64,000 nucleotides of DNA from Agathobaculum ammoniilyticum (GCF_025567315.1 NZ_JAOQJE010000001.1:310001-374000), one strand, 5' to 3'. Shown: positions 49,926-58,730, counted from the first letter of the stretch. The notes: a model not told the origin generated them from the sequence alone. Made by a program: numbers and translations.

Positions 49926-51287
49926 TTAAAGCGCTTCCACCAGTGATTTGAACAGCTTGCCGCGCTCCATAAAATTTTTGAACCGGTCAAATGACGCGCT
50001 GGCTGGACTCATGATGACCATATCGCCCGACTGCGCCTGCGCCTGTGCTTCGCGCACGGCGGTTTCGAGGTCCGGAACCTCAATGATCGGCGGGTGTTCC
50101 CCTTCGGCCGCCAGCACGCAGTCGCGTATCTTTGGTGCGGTCGCGCCGGTCAGGATCAGGGTCTTGACATGGGTGCAGATCGGCCCGCCCAGCACATCAT
50201 AAGGGATGTGTTTATCATAGCCGCCCGCAATCAGGATCACTTTCTGCTGAAAGGATTCCAGGCCAGCGATCGTGCGCGTTGGGCTGGAAGCAATCGAATC
50301 GTTATAATATTTGACGCCGTCCTTTTCCCGCACGAATTCGATCCGGTGCTCCACCCCGCCAAAGGTCGTCGCAACCGCGCGGATATCGTCGTCCGGCACA
50401 TACCCCTGCACAACGGCCGCAGCCATCATCATGTTGTATACGTTGTGCGCGCCGGGAATACGGATATCCGCCGCCGACATCAGCGCACGGCGCGTACCGT
50501 CCTCCGAAATATACAGCATATCATCTTTCAGAAACACACCGTTCGCAAGCTCCTGCGTTTTGCTGGTGCAGAACAGGTTGCCGGAAGCGTGCAGCGAACG
50601 GGTAACCTCGTCATCCAGATTGAGCACCAAACGGTCATCCGCTTTCTGGTTAAGGTAAATAGCCGTTTTCGCCTGCACATACTCGTCAAAATCCTTGTGG
50701 TAATCCAGGTGGTTGGGCGTCAGATTGGTAATCGCCGCAATGTGCGGCGAATGCCGCATCCCCATGAGCTGGAACGACGAAAGCTCGACAACAGCAAGAT
50801 CCCTTTCCTGCATCTCATTTACGCGCGGCAACAGCGGTGTGCCGATGTTGCCGCCCAGATGCACGGTGTAGCCCGCATGCTTTAACATTTCGCTCACCAA
50901 TGTTGTCGTGGTCGTTTTGCCGTCCGAGCCTGTGATACCGATGATCGGACACGGGCAGACCGCGAAGAAAAGCTCCATTTCGCTTGTGATCTCCGAGCCA
51001 TTCTGCCGCGCATTTTCCAGAAAACGCGGATGCACGCCCGGCGTGCGGAAGATCACGTCCTCGTCCAGCGCTTCCAGGTAATGCTCGCCCAGCACGAAGT
51101 CCACGCCCAGCGTCGCCAGCGTTGCATAGCCGTCGCCAAGCTCTGTCGGGGTCTTTTTATCATGTACCGTCACACAGACTCCCGCCGCGCGCAACATGCG
51201 GATGAGCGGCATATTGCTAACGCCCGCGCCGATTACGCCGACCCGTTTATCCGACAGGCCGCCGAGATATTGTTCCAAAGCTGTCAT
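49926..51287 (-). CDS. murD: UDP-N-acetylmuramoylalanine--D-glutamate ligase
   Basis: A 453-residue cytoplasmic Mur ligase that adds D-glutamate to UDP-MurNAc-L-Ala in peptidoglycan synthesis. N-terminal RVGVIGAGVSNMPLIRML binds the UDP substrate. The ATP site is GITGSDGKTTTTTLVSEML, and NLTPNHLDYHKDFDEYV, GGVEHRIEFV and NDSIASSPTRTIAGL are family motifs. The start was set at 51287, because a longer frame runs into its own promoter. It stands alone, apart from a dcw cluster. Confidence 0.95.
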   Translation of the reverse strand: MTALEQYLGGLSDKRVGVIGAGVSNMPLIRMLRAAGVCVTVHDKKTPTELGDGYATLATLGVDFVLGEHYLEALDEDVIFRTPGVHPRFLENARQNGSEITSEMELFFAVCPCPIIGITGSDGKTTTTTLVSEMLKHAGYTVHLGGNIGTPLLPRVNEMQERDLAVVELSSFQLMGMRHSPHIAAITNLTPNHLDYHKDFDEYVQAKTAIYLNQKADDRLVLNLDDEVTRSLHASGNLFCTSKTQELANGVFLKDDMLYISEDGTRRALMSAADIRIPGAHNVYNMMMAAAVVQGYVPDDDIRAVATTFGGVEHRIEFVREKDGVKYYNDSIASSPTRTIAGLESFQQKVILIAGGYDKHIPYDVLGGPICTHVKTLILTGATAPKIRDCVLAAEGEHPPIIEVPDLETAVREAQAQAQSGDMVIMSPASASFDRFKNFMERGKLFKSLVEAL

Positions 51288-51320
51288 AATAATGCGTCCA
51301 CCGCCTTTTTCTCGATGTAC

Positions 51321-51349
51321 AGTATAACCGATTTCATCCAATTTTGCAA
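51321..51349 (-). promoter_or_regulatory. Promoter of murD
   Basis: TTGCAA (51349-51344), 17 bases, TATACT (51326-51321) on the minus strand. Confidence 0.7.
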
Positions 51350-51357
51350 GTACAGGT

Positions 51358-51386
51358 TTGACGGGAACGCTTTTTTGGGGTATACT
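51358..51386 (+). promoter_or_regulatory. Promoter of rnpB
   Basis: TTGACG (51358-51363), 17 bases, TATACT (51381-51386), about nine bases before the RNA. Confidence 0.8.
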
Positions 51387-51394
51387 GGATACCG

Positions 51395-51731
51395 TGACTG
51401 GTGCAGACGGTCGCGTGCGTTATGCATGAGGAAAGTCCGGGCTGCGCAGGGCAAGGATAACGGATAACGTCCGCCGGGGGCGACCCCAGGAATAGTGCAA
51501 CAGAGAAATACCGCCGCGTCTCCGTAATGAAGACTCGGTAAGGGTGGAAAGGCGAGGTAAGGGCTCACCGCGCCCCATGGCAACATGGGGGGCCTGTAAA
51601 CTCTATCCGCAGCAACGCCGACAGGGACTATGGGCGGCCCGTCCGTCCCGACTGGCGGCTTGAGGCGCGCGGCGACGCGCGTCCCAGATAGATGACCGTC
51701 CAATACAGAACCCGGCTTACAGCACCAGTCA
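51395..51731 (+). ncRNA. rnpB: RNase P RNA (type A)
   Basis: A ~337-base catalytic RNA of RNase P. Ends pair: TGACTGGTGC with GCACCAGTCA. Conserved blocks are GAGGAAAGTCCGGGCT near the 5' end, ACAGAGAAATACCGCC, AGGGTGGAAAGGCGAGGTAAG, GCTCACCG, and AGATGACCGTC with ACAGAACCCGGCTTACAG at the 3' end. The RNA removes 5' leaders from tRNA precursors. Boundaries are accurate to a few bases. Confidence 0.95.
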
Positions 51732-51740
51732 TGACACGTC

Positions 51741-51769
51741 AAAAAAGCGCTCCATACGGAGCGCTTTTT
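51741..51769. terminator. Bidirectional terminator between rnpB and the tspO-like gene
   Basis: AAAAAAGCGCTCC, ATAC, GGAGCGCTTTTT. Confidence 0.88.
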
Positions 51770-51783
51770 CCTTTTCTTCCCTA

Positions 51784-52236
51784 TCAGTTCAGCAGCCAGA
51801 TGGCGCAATTCAGATATCCGGCAAACAACAGCCACAGGATGTAGGGTGCGAGCAGCCATGCCGCCAACTTCCGTATCCTGCCAAACGCCGCCACGGCAGC
51901 CAGTACCAGCGCAAGCAGAAGCAGCAGCCACAGGAACGACACCCCATACCAGCCGCGGCCAAAGAAGAGTAACGGCCAGACAAAATTTACCGCAAGCTGT
52001 CCACCGTACAGTGTCAGCGCGCGCTTCTTGTCCTGACGCGCCGCGTCCGATTTCCAGACCAACCAGCACGCGACCCCCATCAGAATATATAGCACCGTCC
52101 ATACCGCTGGAAACACCCATGCCGGCGGCGCAAGCGGCGGCTGTATCAAAGCCCCATACTGGTCCATGCTGCCCATGGTGAGCCATGCGGACAGCCCGCC
52201 GACCGCAAGCGGCAGCAAAATACTGGCAACCAGCAA
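51784..52236 (-). CDS. TspO/MBR-family membrane protein
   Basis: A 150-residue protein with five helices. MDQYGALIQPPLAPPAWVFPAVWTVLYILMGVACWLVW (in parts) carries the PP..PP.WVF..VWT.LY..MG pattern, and the rest has LNFVWPLLFF-like NFVWPLLFFGRG and WLLAPYILWLLFAGYLN. TspO proteins bind porphyrins or steroids; the bacterial role is unclear. The only start that keeps the first helix is TTG at 52236, with AAAGGAG 11 bases upstream. Confidence 0.88.
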   Translation of the reverse strand: MLVASILLPLAVGGLSAWLTMGSMDQYGALIQPPLAPPAWVFPAVWTVLYILMGVACWLVWKSDAARQDKKRALTLYGGQLAVNFVWPLLFFGRGWYGVSFLWLLLLLALVLAAVAAFGRIRKLAAWLLAPYILWLLFAGYLNCAIWLLN

Positions 52237-52303
52237 TTTGCATCAGCTCCTTTCCCCTGCTGTTTCAGGGTATGGAGCTTTTCCGGCGTTTATGTATTTT
52301 TCT

Positions 52304-52525
52304 CTATCCAAAGGTGCGCCGCAGTTTTTCCCGCTCCTCCGGTTTTTCCACCCAGTTCTCAACATAGCCGCAGTCATAGCAGACATAGCGGATCACCGGT
52401 ACCTTGCCGAGCAGCGTCGCCCTTGTCGTGTAAATATTGTTTCCGCTGGCATAGCGGTACGGATTATCAGAGATGCGGATGCTGTGGGTCCCGCCGCACT
52501 TCGGGCATTTTGCGCCGTTTTTCAT
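52304..52525 (-). CDS. Small zinc-ribbon protein
   Basis: A 73-residue protein with two CxxC pairs: AKCPKCGGTHSIRI (Cys7, Cys10) and VCYDCGYVENWVEKPEEREKL (Cys49, Cys52). This is a zinc-ribbon-like layout. The ribosome site AAGGAGG lies 8 bases upstream of the ATG at 52525. It lies just after the 34-residue cysteine-rich ORF and the ABC operon, on the same strand. Function unknown. Confidence 0.75.
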   Translation of the reverse strand: MKNGAKCPKCGGTHSIRISDNPYRYASGNNIYTTRATLLGKVPVIRYVCYDCGYVENWVEKPEEREKLRRTFG

Positions 52526-52576
52526 ACCGGTTCCCTCCTTCCCTCAGAGCAGGCCAAGCAGCAGCATTTTCGTTAC

Positions 52577-52681
52577 CTACAGCGCGTCGTCCGTAACCTT
52601 CCTATCCTCCTCGTACTCCGCAACCGGACAGGTTTCCGCATCCGTGTCGCAGGCTTTTCCACAGTATTCGCAAAACTTCAT
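52577..52681 (-). CDS. 34-residue cysteine-rich protein
   Basis: A very short ORF, MKFCEYCGKACDTDAETCP followed by an acidic tail ending VTDDAL. Four cysteines form CxxC...C...C like a minimal zinc ribbon. AAGGAG lies seven bases before the ATG, and that site is inside the end of the permease gene whose stop is one base away. This strongly suggests real, coupled translation. Similar N-terminal CxYCGK motifs occur in short zinc-ribbon proteins. Function unknown. Confidence 0.6.
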   Translation of the reverse strand: MKFCEYCGKACDTDAETCPVAEYEEDRKVTDDAL

Positions 52682-52682
52682 T

Positions 52683-53345
52683 TCAAAGCTCCTTTTTCCG
52701 GTAAAGCCGCACGCTGACCCGATAACACAACAGGTATACCATCAGCGCGACCGCCAGACAGCCCAACAGCAAAAAGACAAAGCGCCTTTCATCCACTCCG
52801 GCAAGCCAGCGTCCCGCTGCCGCCAGCAACGGTATCCGGATTTCCAGGCTTACTGCGGCAAACACCAGCGCCAGCGGAAGAAAAAATGCAGCCAGCATGA
52901 TATACCCCGCCTTTTGGATGCCCCATTTAAACGCTACCGCCATCTCCACACCGATCATAATAACCGCGACCGCTTCACAGGCCAGCACGGACACATAATT
53001 TTCCATCAACGCCTGCGGCTGCCCATGCGCCAGACAGTAAAACGTGGCAAATACCAGACTGCACGCAAACAGCGTCAGATTGACGGCCAGCGCCAGCAAA
53101 AAACGGCTTGCCACCACCTCGTGCCGCAGGATGGGCAGCGACAGGCTCAGACGGTCCCAGCCGGCGGACTGCTCCGCCGAAAAAGCTGTACTGGGGAACA
53201 TATACCCCATAACGACAAGCATGGAAAAGAAAAAGATCGGCTGCTCGGCTATGACCGCCCATACCAGAAAAATCACCGGCGCAAGCAGCATAGACTTGAT
53301 GGAAAGGCGAAAATTCATCCAGTCCGCATATAATATCGCTTTCAT
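52683..53345 (-). CDS. ABC-2 transporter permease (second copy)
   Basis: A 220-residue permease with six hydrophobic segments, starting MKAILYADWMNFRLSIKSML. It is a diverged sibling of the next gene upstream (MKAMLYADWMNFRQSIRSIL), sharing DRLSLSLPILRHEVVASRFLL versus NRLSLSLPILRRDVVGSKFLI. The pair probably forms a heteromeric membrane unit for the ATPase at 54020-54874. Substrate unknown; similar YtrA-linked systems are often induced by wall antibiotics. Confidence 0.85.
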   Translation of the reverse strand: MKAILYADWMNFRLSIKSMLLAPVIFLVWAVIAEQPIFFFSMLVVMGYMFPSTAFSAEQSAGWDRLSLSLPILRHEVVASRFLLALAVNLTLFACSLVFATFYCLAHGQPQALMENYVSVLACEAVAVIMIGVEMAVAFKWGIQKAGYIMLAAFFLPLALVFAAVSLEIRIPLLAAAGRWLAGVDERRFVFLLLGCLAVALMVYLLCYRVSVRLYRKKEL

Positions 53346-53360
53346 CGAGCGCTCTCTCCT

Positions 53361-54023
53361 TTACAGCTCAGTCCTTTGATAGATTTTCAGGCTGATCAGA
53401 TAGCAGATAAGGTATACGGCGACGCCGACCGTTACCGCCGCCGTAATCAGCAGGCCGAGCCGCGCTTCTTCCGCCGCATCCAGCCATCGGGCGGCCGCCT
53501 CGAACACCTCGCCAAAGCCGGGCAGCTTTTCGAGTACAAACATCCCCAACACCGGCACCCAGACGCACGCCATAACGATATACCGGCCTTTTTCGATGCC
53601 AAACCGAAAGGTGACCGCCATCAGCACCCCCATCAGGAGCAGGGATACCGCCTCGCACACGAGCAAGCCCGCCAAAACCTCGGCTAGACTGGTTGACGAG
53701 TCATAAAACACGCAGTATGCCGACGCCAGCGCCGAACCGATCCCCAGCAGTGCCAAGTTGATCAGCACGCCGATCAAAAATTTGCTGCCGACCACATCGC
53801 GCCGCAGGATGGGCAGCGACAGGCTCAGGCGGTTCCATCCATACGCCTGATCTGCGGCGAACAGCGTCGTCGGTATCATGATGCTGAGCATCACTACGAT
53901 AAAGTTGAAAAACATCAGCTTGTTCCACACCAGCGCGGTCGCGGCAAACACCACCAAGACGAACAGAATCGAGCGGATAGACTGCCGGAAGTTCATCCAG
54001 TCCGCATACAGCATCGCTTTCAT
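53361..54023 (-). CDS. ABC-2 transporter permease (first copy)
   Basis: A 220-residue permease with six helices, beginning MKAMLYADWMNFRQSIRSILFVLVVFAATALVW (parts) and containing GWNRLSLSLPILRRDVVGSKFL. It is paralogous to 52683-53345 and the same length. The start overlaps the ATPase gene stop by four bases, so the two are translationally coupled. Confidence 0.85.
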   Translation of the reverse strand: MKAMLYADWMNFRQSIRSILFVLVVFAATALVWNKLMFFNFIVVMLSIMIPTTLFAADQAYGWNRLSLSLPILRRDVVGSKFLIGVLINLALLGIGSALASAYCVFYDSSTSLAEVLAGLLVCEAVSLLLMGVLMAVTFRFGIEKGRYIVMACVWVPVLGMFVLEKLPGFGEVFEAAARWLDAAEEARLGLLITAAVTVGVAVYLICYLISLKIYQRTEL

Positions 54024-54874
54024 CGCTGCTCCTCCCCTCTGGTCAGGAACAGCATAATCTGCTCGATATTGGCGGCCTCGACCGGCCAGTTTGCCGGCAC
54101 ACTATCCCTGCGCACCAGCGCCTCGCAGCCAAACGCCCCAATCCTTTTCGCACGCATGGCCGACGGCTCCAGCGCGGAAAGCTGCTCCGCCGTGCAGCGC
54201 AGCACGCCGAAAGTATCCAGCAGCTCGTCACGCGGCTCGCTCAGCAGAACGCGCCCCTGATGGATAAAAGTGATATGATCCGCGATCTTATCCAGATCGC
54301 TCGTGATATGGCTGGACAGCAAAATCGCGTGGCTGTCCTCCTGCATAAAATCGTAGAACAGGTCGAGCACCTCGTCGCGCACCACAGGGTCCAGTCCGCT
54401 GGTCGGTTCGTCCATAATCAGCAATTCCGCTCCGTGCGACAGCGCCGCCGCGATGGAAACCTTCATCCGCATCCCCTTGGAATAATCCTTGATCTTTTTA
54501 TTACGGTCGATCCCAAAGCGTTCCATAAAGCGGAAGAACTGCTCGGACTGCCAGCTTTGATAGGCCTTGCCCATCAGCACATCCACATGCCGGGCGGTCA
54601 GCGTGTTCAGGAAGCAGCCGTCCTCGAGCACCACGCCGATACGCTCCTTCACCGCGCGCTCTTCTGCTATATTGTCCAGCCCCAGCACCTTGATCGCACC
54701 CGCGTCCCGCCGGATCAGGTTGAGCACCGCTTTGATCGTGGTGGTCTTACCCGCGCCGTTTTCCCCGATGAAGCCCATCACAACGCCGCGCGGAAGCATA
54801 AAGCTCACGTCCTGCAGGGCAAACCCATCATAATGCTTGTACAGCCCATTTATCTCCAATGCGTTTTCCATCAT
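54020..54874 (-). CDS. ABC transporter ATP-binding protein
   Basis: A 284-residue ATPase: Walker A IGENGAGKTTTIKAV, signature DYSKGMRMKVSIAAALSHG, Walker B LLIMDEPTSGLDP, and switch histidine LLSSHITSDLDKIAD. This arrangement is that of export-type ABC-2 ATPases such as YtrB/BcrA. The C-terminal ~70 residues are a variable extension. Overlaps the GntR-type gene by four bases and the permease gene by four. Confidence 0.92.
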   Translation of the reverse strand: MMENALEINGLYKHYDGFALQDVSFMLPRGVVMGFIGENGAGKTTTIKAVLNLIRRDAGAIKVLGLDNIAEERAVKERIGVVLEDGCFLNTLTARHVDVLMGKAYQSWQSEQFFRFMERFGIDRNKKIKDYSKGMRMKVSIAAALSHGAELLIMDEPTSGLDPVVRDEVLDLFYDFMQEDSHAILLSSHITSDLDKIADHITFIHQGRVLLSEPRDELLDTFGVLRCTAEQLSALEPSAMRAKRIGAFGCEALVRRDSVPANWPVEAANIEQIMLFLTRGEEQR

Positions 54875-55248
54875 GTTTCCTCCTCAAACAATGTTTCCGC
54901 GATCCCCAGGAACTCCGCCTTATCCAGATTGCCCAGATGGGCGGCGCGCACCGCCGCTATCAGGTGTTCCTCCACCACGCGGAGCTGCTCCTCGCGCAGC
55001 AACTCGGTATTGCACGGCGCGACAAAGCTGCCGCGGCCGGTCTGGGTAATGATAAAACCCTCCCGCTCCAATTCCTCATAGGCGCGCTTGGTTGTGATCA
55101 CGCTGATGCGCAGCTCCTTTGCCAGCAGGCGCATGGAGGGCAAAGCCTCCCCCGCAGTCAGCTCCCCGCCGACGATCTTGGCCTTGATCTGCCGTACGAT
55201 CTGCTCATAAATCGGCGTTCCATCCATATTGGACAGGATTATCTCCAT
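54871..55248 (-). CDS. GntR-family regulator (YtrA type)
   Basis: A 125-residue protein. The N-terminal wHTH reads PIYEQIVRQIKAKIVGGELTAGEALPSMRLLAKELRISVITTKRAYEELEREGFI, the GntR pattern, with only a short C-terminal helix as in the YtrA subfamily. It begins the ABC operon and probably represses it through the palindrome at 55268-55290. ATG at 55248 preceded by GGAGAGG. Confidence 0.9.
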   Translation of the reverse strand: MEIILSNMDGTPIYEQIVRQIKAKIVGGELTAGEALPSMRLLAKELRISVITTKRAYEELEREGFIITQTGRGSFVAPCNTELLREEQLRVVEEHLIAAVRAAHLGNLDKAEFLGIAETLFEEET

Positions 55249-55267
55249 TCCATCCTCTCCTCCCATT

Positions 55268-55290
55268 TTGTATATATCCATTATATACAA
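55268..55290. promoter_or_regulatory. Operator palindrome of the GntR/ABC operon
   Basis: Perfect nine-base arms TTGTATATA and TATATACAA around TCCAT. It overlaps the -10 box, as expected for a YtrA-type repressor site. Confidence 0.75.
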
Positions 55291-55307
55291 TAGTCACGCC
55301 ATGTCAA
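55280..55307 (-). promoter_or_regulatory. Promoter of the GntR/ABC operon
   Basis: TTGACA (55307-55302), 16 bases, TATAAT (55285-55280) on the minus strand. From here to the terminator at 55507 the sequence is AT-rich with no recognised gene. Confidence 0.75.
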
Positions 55308-55506
55308 GAGGGTTCTTCAAAATATTTTTTGTTTGAAATGACGAAATCTTTTTCTTGTGTTTGTGCAAAAAGCACGTTATACTATTTAACGCGGACAGGA
55401 TTGTCCCGATTTCAAACGATACAGGCATTACGTCCGCGTTACCGGACAACTTACATTTTTTACAATTTGCTATCTCCTTTTACCTTTCTTTTTTACTTTT
55501 TACAGG

Positions 55507-55535
55507 AAAAGGCAGCCGGAAACCGGCTGCCTTTT
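55507..55535 (-). terminator. Terminator of the histidine kinase gene
   Basis: AAAAGGCAGCCGG, AAA, CCGGCTGCCTTTT; bidirectional flanks. Confidence 0.85.
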
Positions 55536-55542
55536 CTCTTTC

Positions 55543-57609
55543 TTATTTTCCTCCGCGTAAAGCATAGAGCGGGAATTGAATGCGGACCTTAAACAAATCC
55601 CCGTCCACATCGACTGACAGCGTGCCGCCGCAGGCCTCCACATAGCTTTTCGCAATCGCAAGCCCCAGGCCGCTCCCTTCAGTCGAGCGCGCTTCGTCGC
55701 CGCGGACAAACCGCTCCGTGATTTCGCTCGCGTCAAAATCCATCGCATAGTTTGCGGTGTTTTTGATTTCAATCACTGCGGTTTCCTCCCGTTCGTAAAC
55801 CGAAACGAAGACGCGCGTACCTGCCAACGCGTATTTCACGCAGTTCCCGATCAGGTTTTCCAGCACACGGGACATTTTTTTGCCATCCGCCCAGACCGGC
55901 ACCTCATGCTCCGGTATATCCACCTTGAGCGTCAGTTTGCCTCCCACGATCGACTGGTCCTGTTCGCCAAGCGCCTGCCGGACGAGCGTGCAGGCGTCCA
56001 GCCGTTCGCACTCCATCTGTTCCGCGCCTGACTGTACCTTGGAGATATCGAACAGGTCGCTCGTCAGGTTTTTGAGCCGCAGCCCCTTCTGATGGATGAT
56101 TTTTGCATAGTCGTTTGCTTCCTCCGGCGTCAAATGCTCCTGACACAGCAGGTCGGCGTAATTCAGGATAGAGGTGAGCGGGGTTTTCAGGTCATGGCTG
56201 ACATTCGTAATCAGCTCGCTCTTCATCCGTTCCGCGCGGATCTCGTTCTGCAGCGCGGTCTGCATCCCGTCGCCCAGGGAGTTGATATCCTCCGCCATCT
56301 CGGAGAAGACGCCGGCCGGCATGTTTTCCAACTTATATTCCAATTCGCCGCCGCGCAGACGCCGCAACGCTTCCACAACACATTCAAAGCCATTGATACG
56401 GCTGAGCAGGAACCATGCCGCCGCCGCAAACCAGACCACGCCGAGGATAAAGACCAAAACGCCCTCACCGTAATCTATCATCAGGCCGAACATCATCGCC
56501 AGAAGGGAAAGTATGACCGAATATCCCAAAAATATCAGCAGTACATTGCGGGTCTTGTAATTTTTCAGGATTTTTCTCCATACGCTGTTCCCGCCGCGGC
56601 CAATGGCATGCCAGCCGCGGCGCAGCAGGTCGGCCAGCCAGAACCAGAGCCGTTTAACCGTCCTCCAGCACCAGCGGCAGGCCCTAAGAATGAACGAGTG
56701 CTGTACAAAGCTCCGGTTTTTCAAATTCCGCACCAGAGAAAGCGACAGCTCGACTGCCAGCGCGAACGCGCCGATAAACAAAATGATGCTCGGCAGCAGG
56801 AACCACCACATGCCGCCCATGTCCCTTTGCTGCATCCCTTCAAATATCACATAGATATTGAACGCCCCTGCCGCGATCGGCAGTCCAAACAGCAGCAGCA
56901 AATTAAGCTCGATAAAAAGGCGGTCAATGGTGACCAGATGGACAGCTTCGTCCTCCCCTGTGCGTCCGGTAACAAACAGCAGACAGATATACGCGATCAC
57001 CGCCAGCAGGCACAAAACGACCAGGTTACGCAGTATCCCCATCAACGCGCCGCGCTGCGCCGACCATTGCGCCGCATATTCCGCGGCCTGTTCTTCTGTG
57101 ATGCGCACATAGATCACGCTGTTTTCCGGCACATCCTCTTCCCTGTATACTCCCGACGACGGATCGACATAGGAATACTGCAATGGCATAAACATGTAAT
57201 CCCCACTAAAATACAAGGTACCGTCCGCCTGCGCCACGGCAAAAAACAGGGACGACGCGGCCTCTTCCTCCGTTAAATCGCTGTTTTTCAGTACACGGTC
57301 GCCCATGCGTCCATAATAGTCGCCGATAAAATTCGCCCCACTGAACCGCCGGTCGAAAGTCTCCTGATCCAGCCCCTCGTGCAGCGCGTAGTCTAAATCC
57401 GCTACCGTGGTACTGACCAAACCATTCACCAATTGGGAATCCTCAAACCGGTCTTCCAGCCGGTATACCAGCTCGCTGTCGTTCGACCAGCGAAGCATAT
57501 TCATTATCCCATATTCGGCCTGCGTGACCGCGCCCGCCACGCAGCCAACAACAACCAGAAACGCGACCAGCTTTGCCGCTGTGCTGCGGAATATCTTTTT
57601 CACCGTCAT
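55543..57609 (-). CDS. Sensor histidine kinase
   Basis: A 688-residue membrane kinase. One N-terminal helix (AKLVAFLVVVGCVAGAVT) is followed by a ~170-residue extracytoplasmic sensor region, then several helices (about residues 185-405). A HAMP-like linker leads to the HisKA site ELITNVSHDLKTPLTSILNYADLL. The ATPase domain has N box NLIGNCVKYAL, and the G boxes EGSGLGLAIAKSYVEACGGTLSV. Signal unknown. It overlaps the response regulator gene by four bases. Confidence 0.92.
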   Translation of the reverse strand: MTVKKIFRSTAAKLVAFLVVVGCVAGAVTQAEYGIMNMLRWSNDSELVYRLEDRFEDSQLVNGLVSTTVADLDYALHEGLDQETFDRRFSGANFIGDYYGRMGDRVLKNSDLTEEEAASSLFFAVAQADGTLYFSGDYMFMPLQYSYVDPSSGVYREEDVPENSVIYVRITEEQAAEYAAQWSAQRGALMGILRNLVVLCLLAVIAYICLLFVTGRTGEDEAVHLVTIDRLFIELNLLLLFGLPIAAGAFNIYVIFEGMQQRDMGGMWWFLLPSIILFIGAFALAVELSLSLVRNLKNRSFVQHSFILRACRWCWRTVKRLWFWLADLLRRGWHAIGRGGNSVWRKILKNYKTRNVLLIFLGYSVILSLLAMMFGLMIDYGEGVLVFILGVVWFAAAAWFLLSRINGFECVVEALRRLRGGELEYKLENMPAGVFSEMAEDINSLGDGMQTALQNEIRAERMKSELITNVSHDLKTPLTSILNYADLLCQEHLTPEEANDYAKIIHQKGLRLKNLTSDLFDISKVQSGAEQMECERLDACTLVRQALGEQDQSIVGGKLTLKVDIPEHEVPVWADGKKMSRVLENLIGNCVKYALAGTRVFVSVYEREETAVIEIKNTANYAMDFDASEITERFVRGDEARSTEGSGLGLAIAKSYVEACGGTLSVDVDGDLFKVRIQFPLYALRGGK

Positions 57610-58307
57610 GCTCCTTCGCTCCTCTCTATCTTATAGCCCACGCCCCATACAACCTTGAGGTATCGCGGCTCTTTCGGGTTGATCTCGATTTTTTCCCTAA
57701 TATGACGGATGTGTACCGCAATTGCATTGTCCGACACGATCTCGTCGTTCCACACTTGCCGGTATATTTCCTCGGTTGAGAACACCTTGCCCGGGTGGCG
57801 GCAGAGCAGCTCCAGTATTTTATATTCCAGCGGCGTGAGCCGGACGCTTTCCCCATCTACCGTCACAATCTTGCTCTCGATATCCAGCACCAAGCCGCGA
57901 ATCGCAATCTGCTTTTCCGTTACCTGCATCGCGCCCAGCTGGGTGTACCGCCGAAGCTGGCTTTTTACGCGGGCAACCATCTCGGAAGGATTGAACGGTT
58001 TTGTGATATAATCGTCCGCGCCCGCCGTGAGGCCAAGTATCTTGTCCGCGTCCTCACTTTTTGCGGATATTAAAATGATTGGTATATTTTTGCTCTCCCG
58101 CACCTTGAGCAGCGTCTTGATCCCATCCATTTCCGGCATCATAATGTCAAGCAGCAGCAGATGCACCGTGCGGCTCATCAGGATATCGAGCGCTTCCAAG
58201 CCGTTATATGCCTTTTCCACCGCATAGCCTTCTGCTTTCAGAAATATCCCGATACTGTCCACGATCTCCCTATCGTCGTCCACCACCAGTATTTTCAATT
58301 GCTCCAT
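57606..58307 (-). CDS. OmpR/PhoB-family response regulator
   Basis: A 233-residue regulator. The receiver domain begins LKILVVDDDREIVDSIG, with the phosphorylated aspartate in LLLLDIMMPEMDG and the switch region PIILISAKSEDADK and conserved lysine in YITKPFNPSE. The C-terminal winged helix is SVRLTPLEYKILELLCRHPGKVFSTEEIYRQVW and VHIRHIREKIE. It probably works with the overlapping histidine kinase. No -10/-35 pair was convincing. Confidence 0.94.
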   Translation of the reverse strand: MEQLKILVVDDDREIVDSIGIFLKAEGYAVEKAYNGLEALDILMSRTVHLLLLDIMMPEMDGIKTLLKVRESKNIPIILISAKSEDADKILGLTAGADDYITKPFNPSEMVARVKSQLRRYTQLGAMQVTEKQIAIRGLVLDIESKIVTVDGESVRLTPLEYKILELLCRHPGKVFSTEEIYRQVWNDEIVSDNAIAVHIRHIREKIEINPKEPRYLKVVWGVGYKIERSEGA

Positions 58308-58407
58308 GCTTTCCCCCTCCTCTGCGTTTTATCTTATCAGAGCTTTCTGTTGATTTCCGTTATAAAATTCTTGAGATTTTATTAAGATTTTGCTTTCTTC
58401 CGGATAC

Positions 58408-58437
58408 AAAAAAAGAGACGCCCCAAGGCGTCTCTTC
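58408..58437 (-). terminator. Terminator of the tRNA cluster
   Basis: AAGAGACGCC, TTGG, GGCGTCTC, then seven T on the minus strand. Confidence 0.88.
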
Positions 58438-58444
58438 TTTCAGT

Positions 58445-58518
58445 TGGAGGTACCACCCAGAATCGAACTGGGGATCAGGGAGTTGCAGTCCCACGCCTTA
58501 CCGCTTGGCTATGGTACC
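58445..58518 (-). tRNA. tRNA-Cys (anticodon GCA)
   Basis: A 74-base cloverleaf: acceptor GGTACCA/TGGTACC, anticodon loop CTGCAAC (anticodon GCA), T-loop GTTCGATTC, encoded CCA. Last of a four-tRNA operon. The first base pair of the anticodon stem is a T-T mismatch. Confidence 0.93.
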
Positions 58519-58539
58519 ATTCCAGTATAAGGATTGTAA

Positions 58540-58615
58540 TGGAGCGGCTGACGAGGCTCGAACTCGCTACCTCCACCTTGGCAAGGTGGCGCTCTACCAG
58601 ATGAGCTACAGCCGC
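58540..58615 (-). tRNA. tRNA-Gly (anticodon GCC)
   Basis: A 76-base cloverleaf: acceptor GCGGCTG/CAGCCGC, anticodon stem CCACC/GGTGG with loop TTGCCAA (anticodon GCC), encoded CCA. Confidence 0.95.
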
Positions 58616-58622
58616 ATATAAA

Positions 58623-58698
58623 TGGTGCCTCCGGGCGGAATCGAACCACCGACACGGGGATTTTCAGTCCCCTGCTCTACCGACTGAGCTACAGAGGC
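58623..58698 (-). tRNA. tRNA-Phe (anticodon GAA)
   Basis: A 76-base cloverleaf: acceptor GCCTCTG/CGGAGGC, anticodon loop CTGAAAA (anticodon GAA) on GGGGA/TCCCC arms, encoded CCA. Confidence 0.95.
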
Positions 58699-58730
58699 AA
58701 ATCTTCTTCAGCCGATTCCGACCAAAGAAA

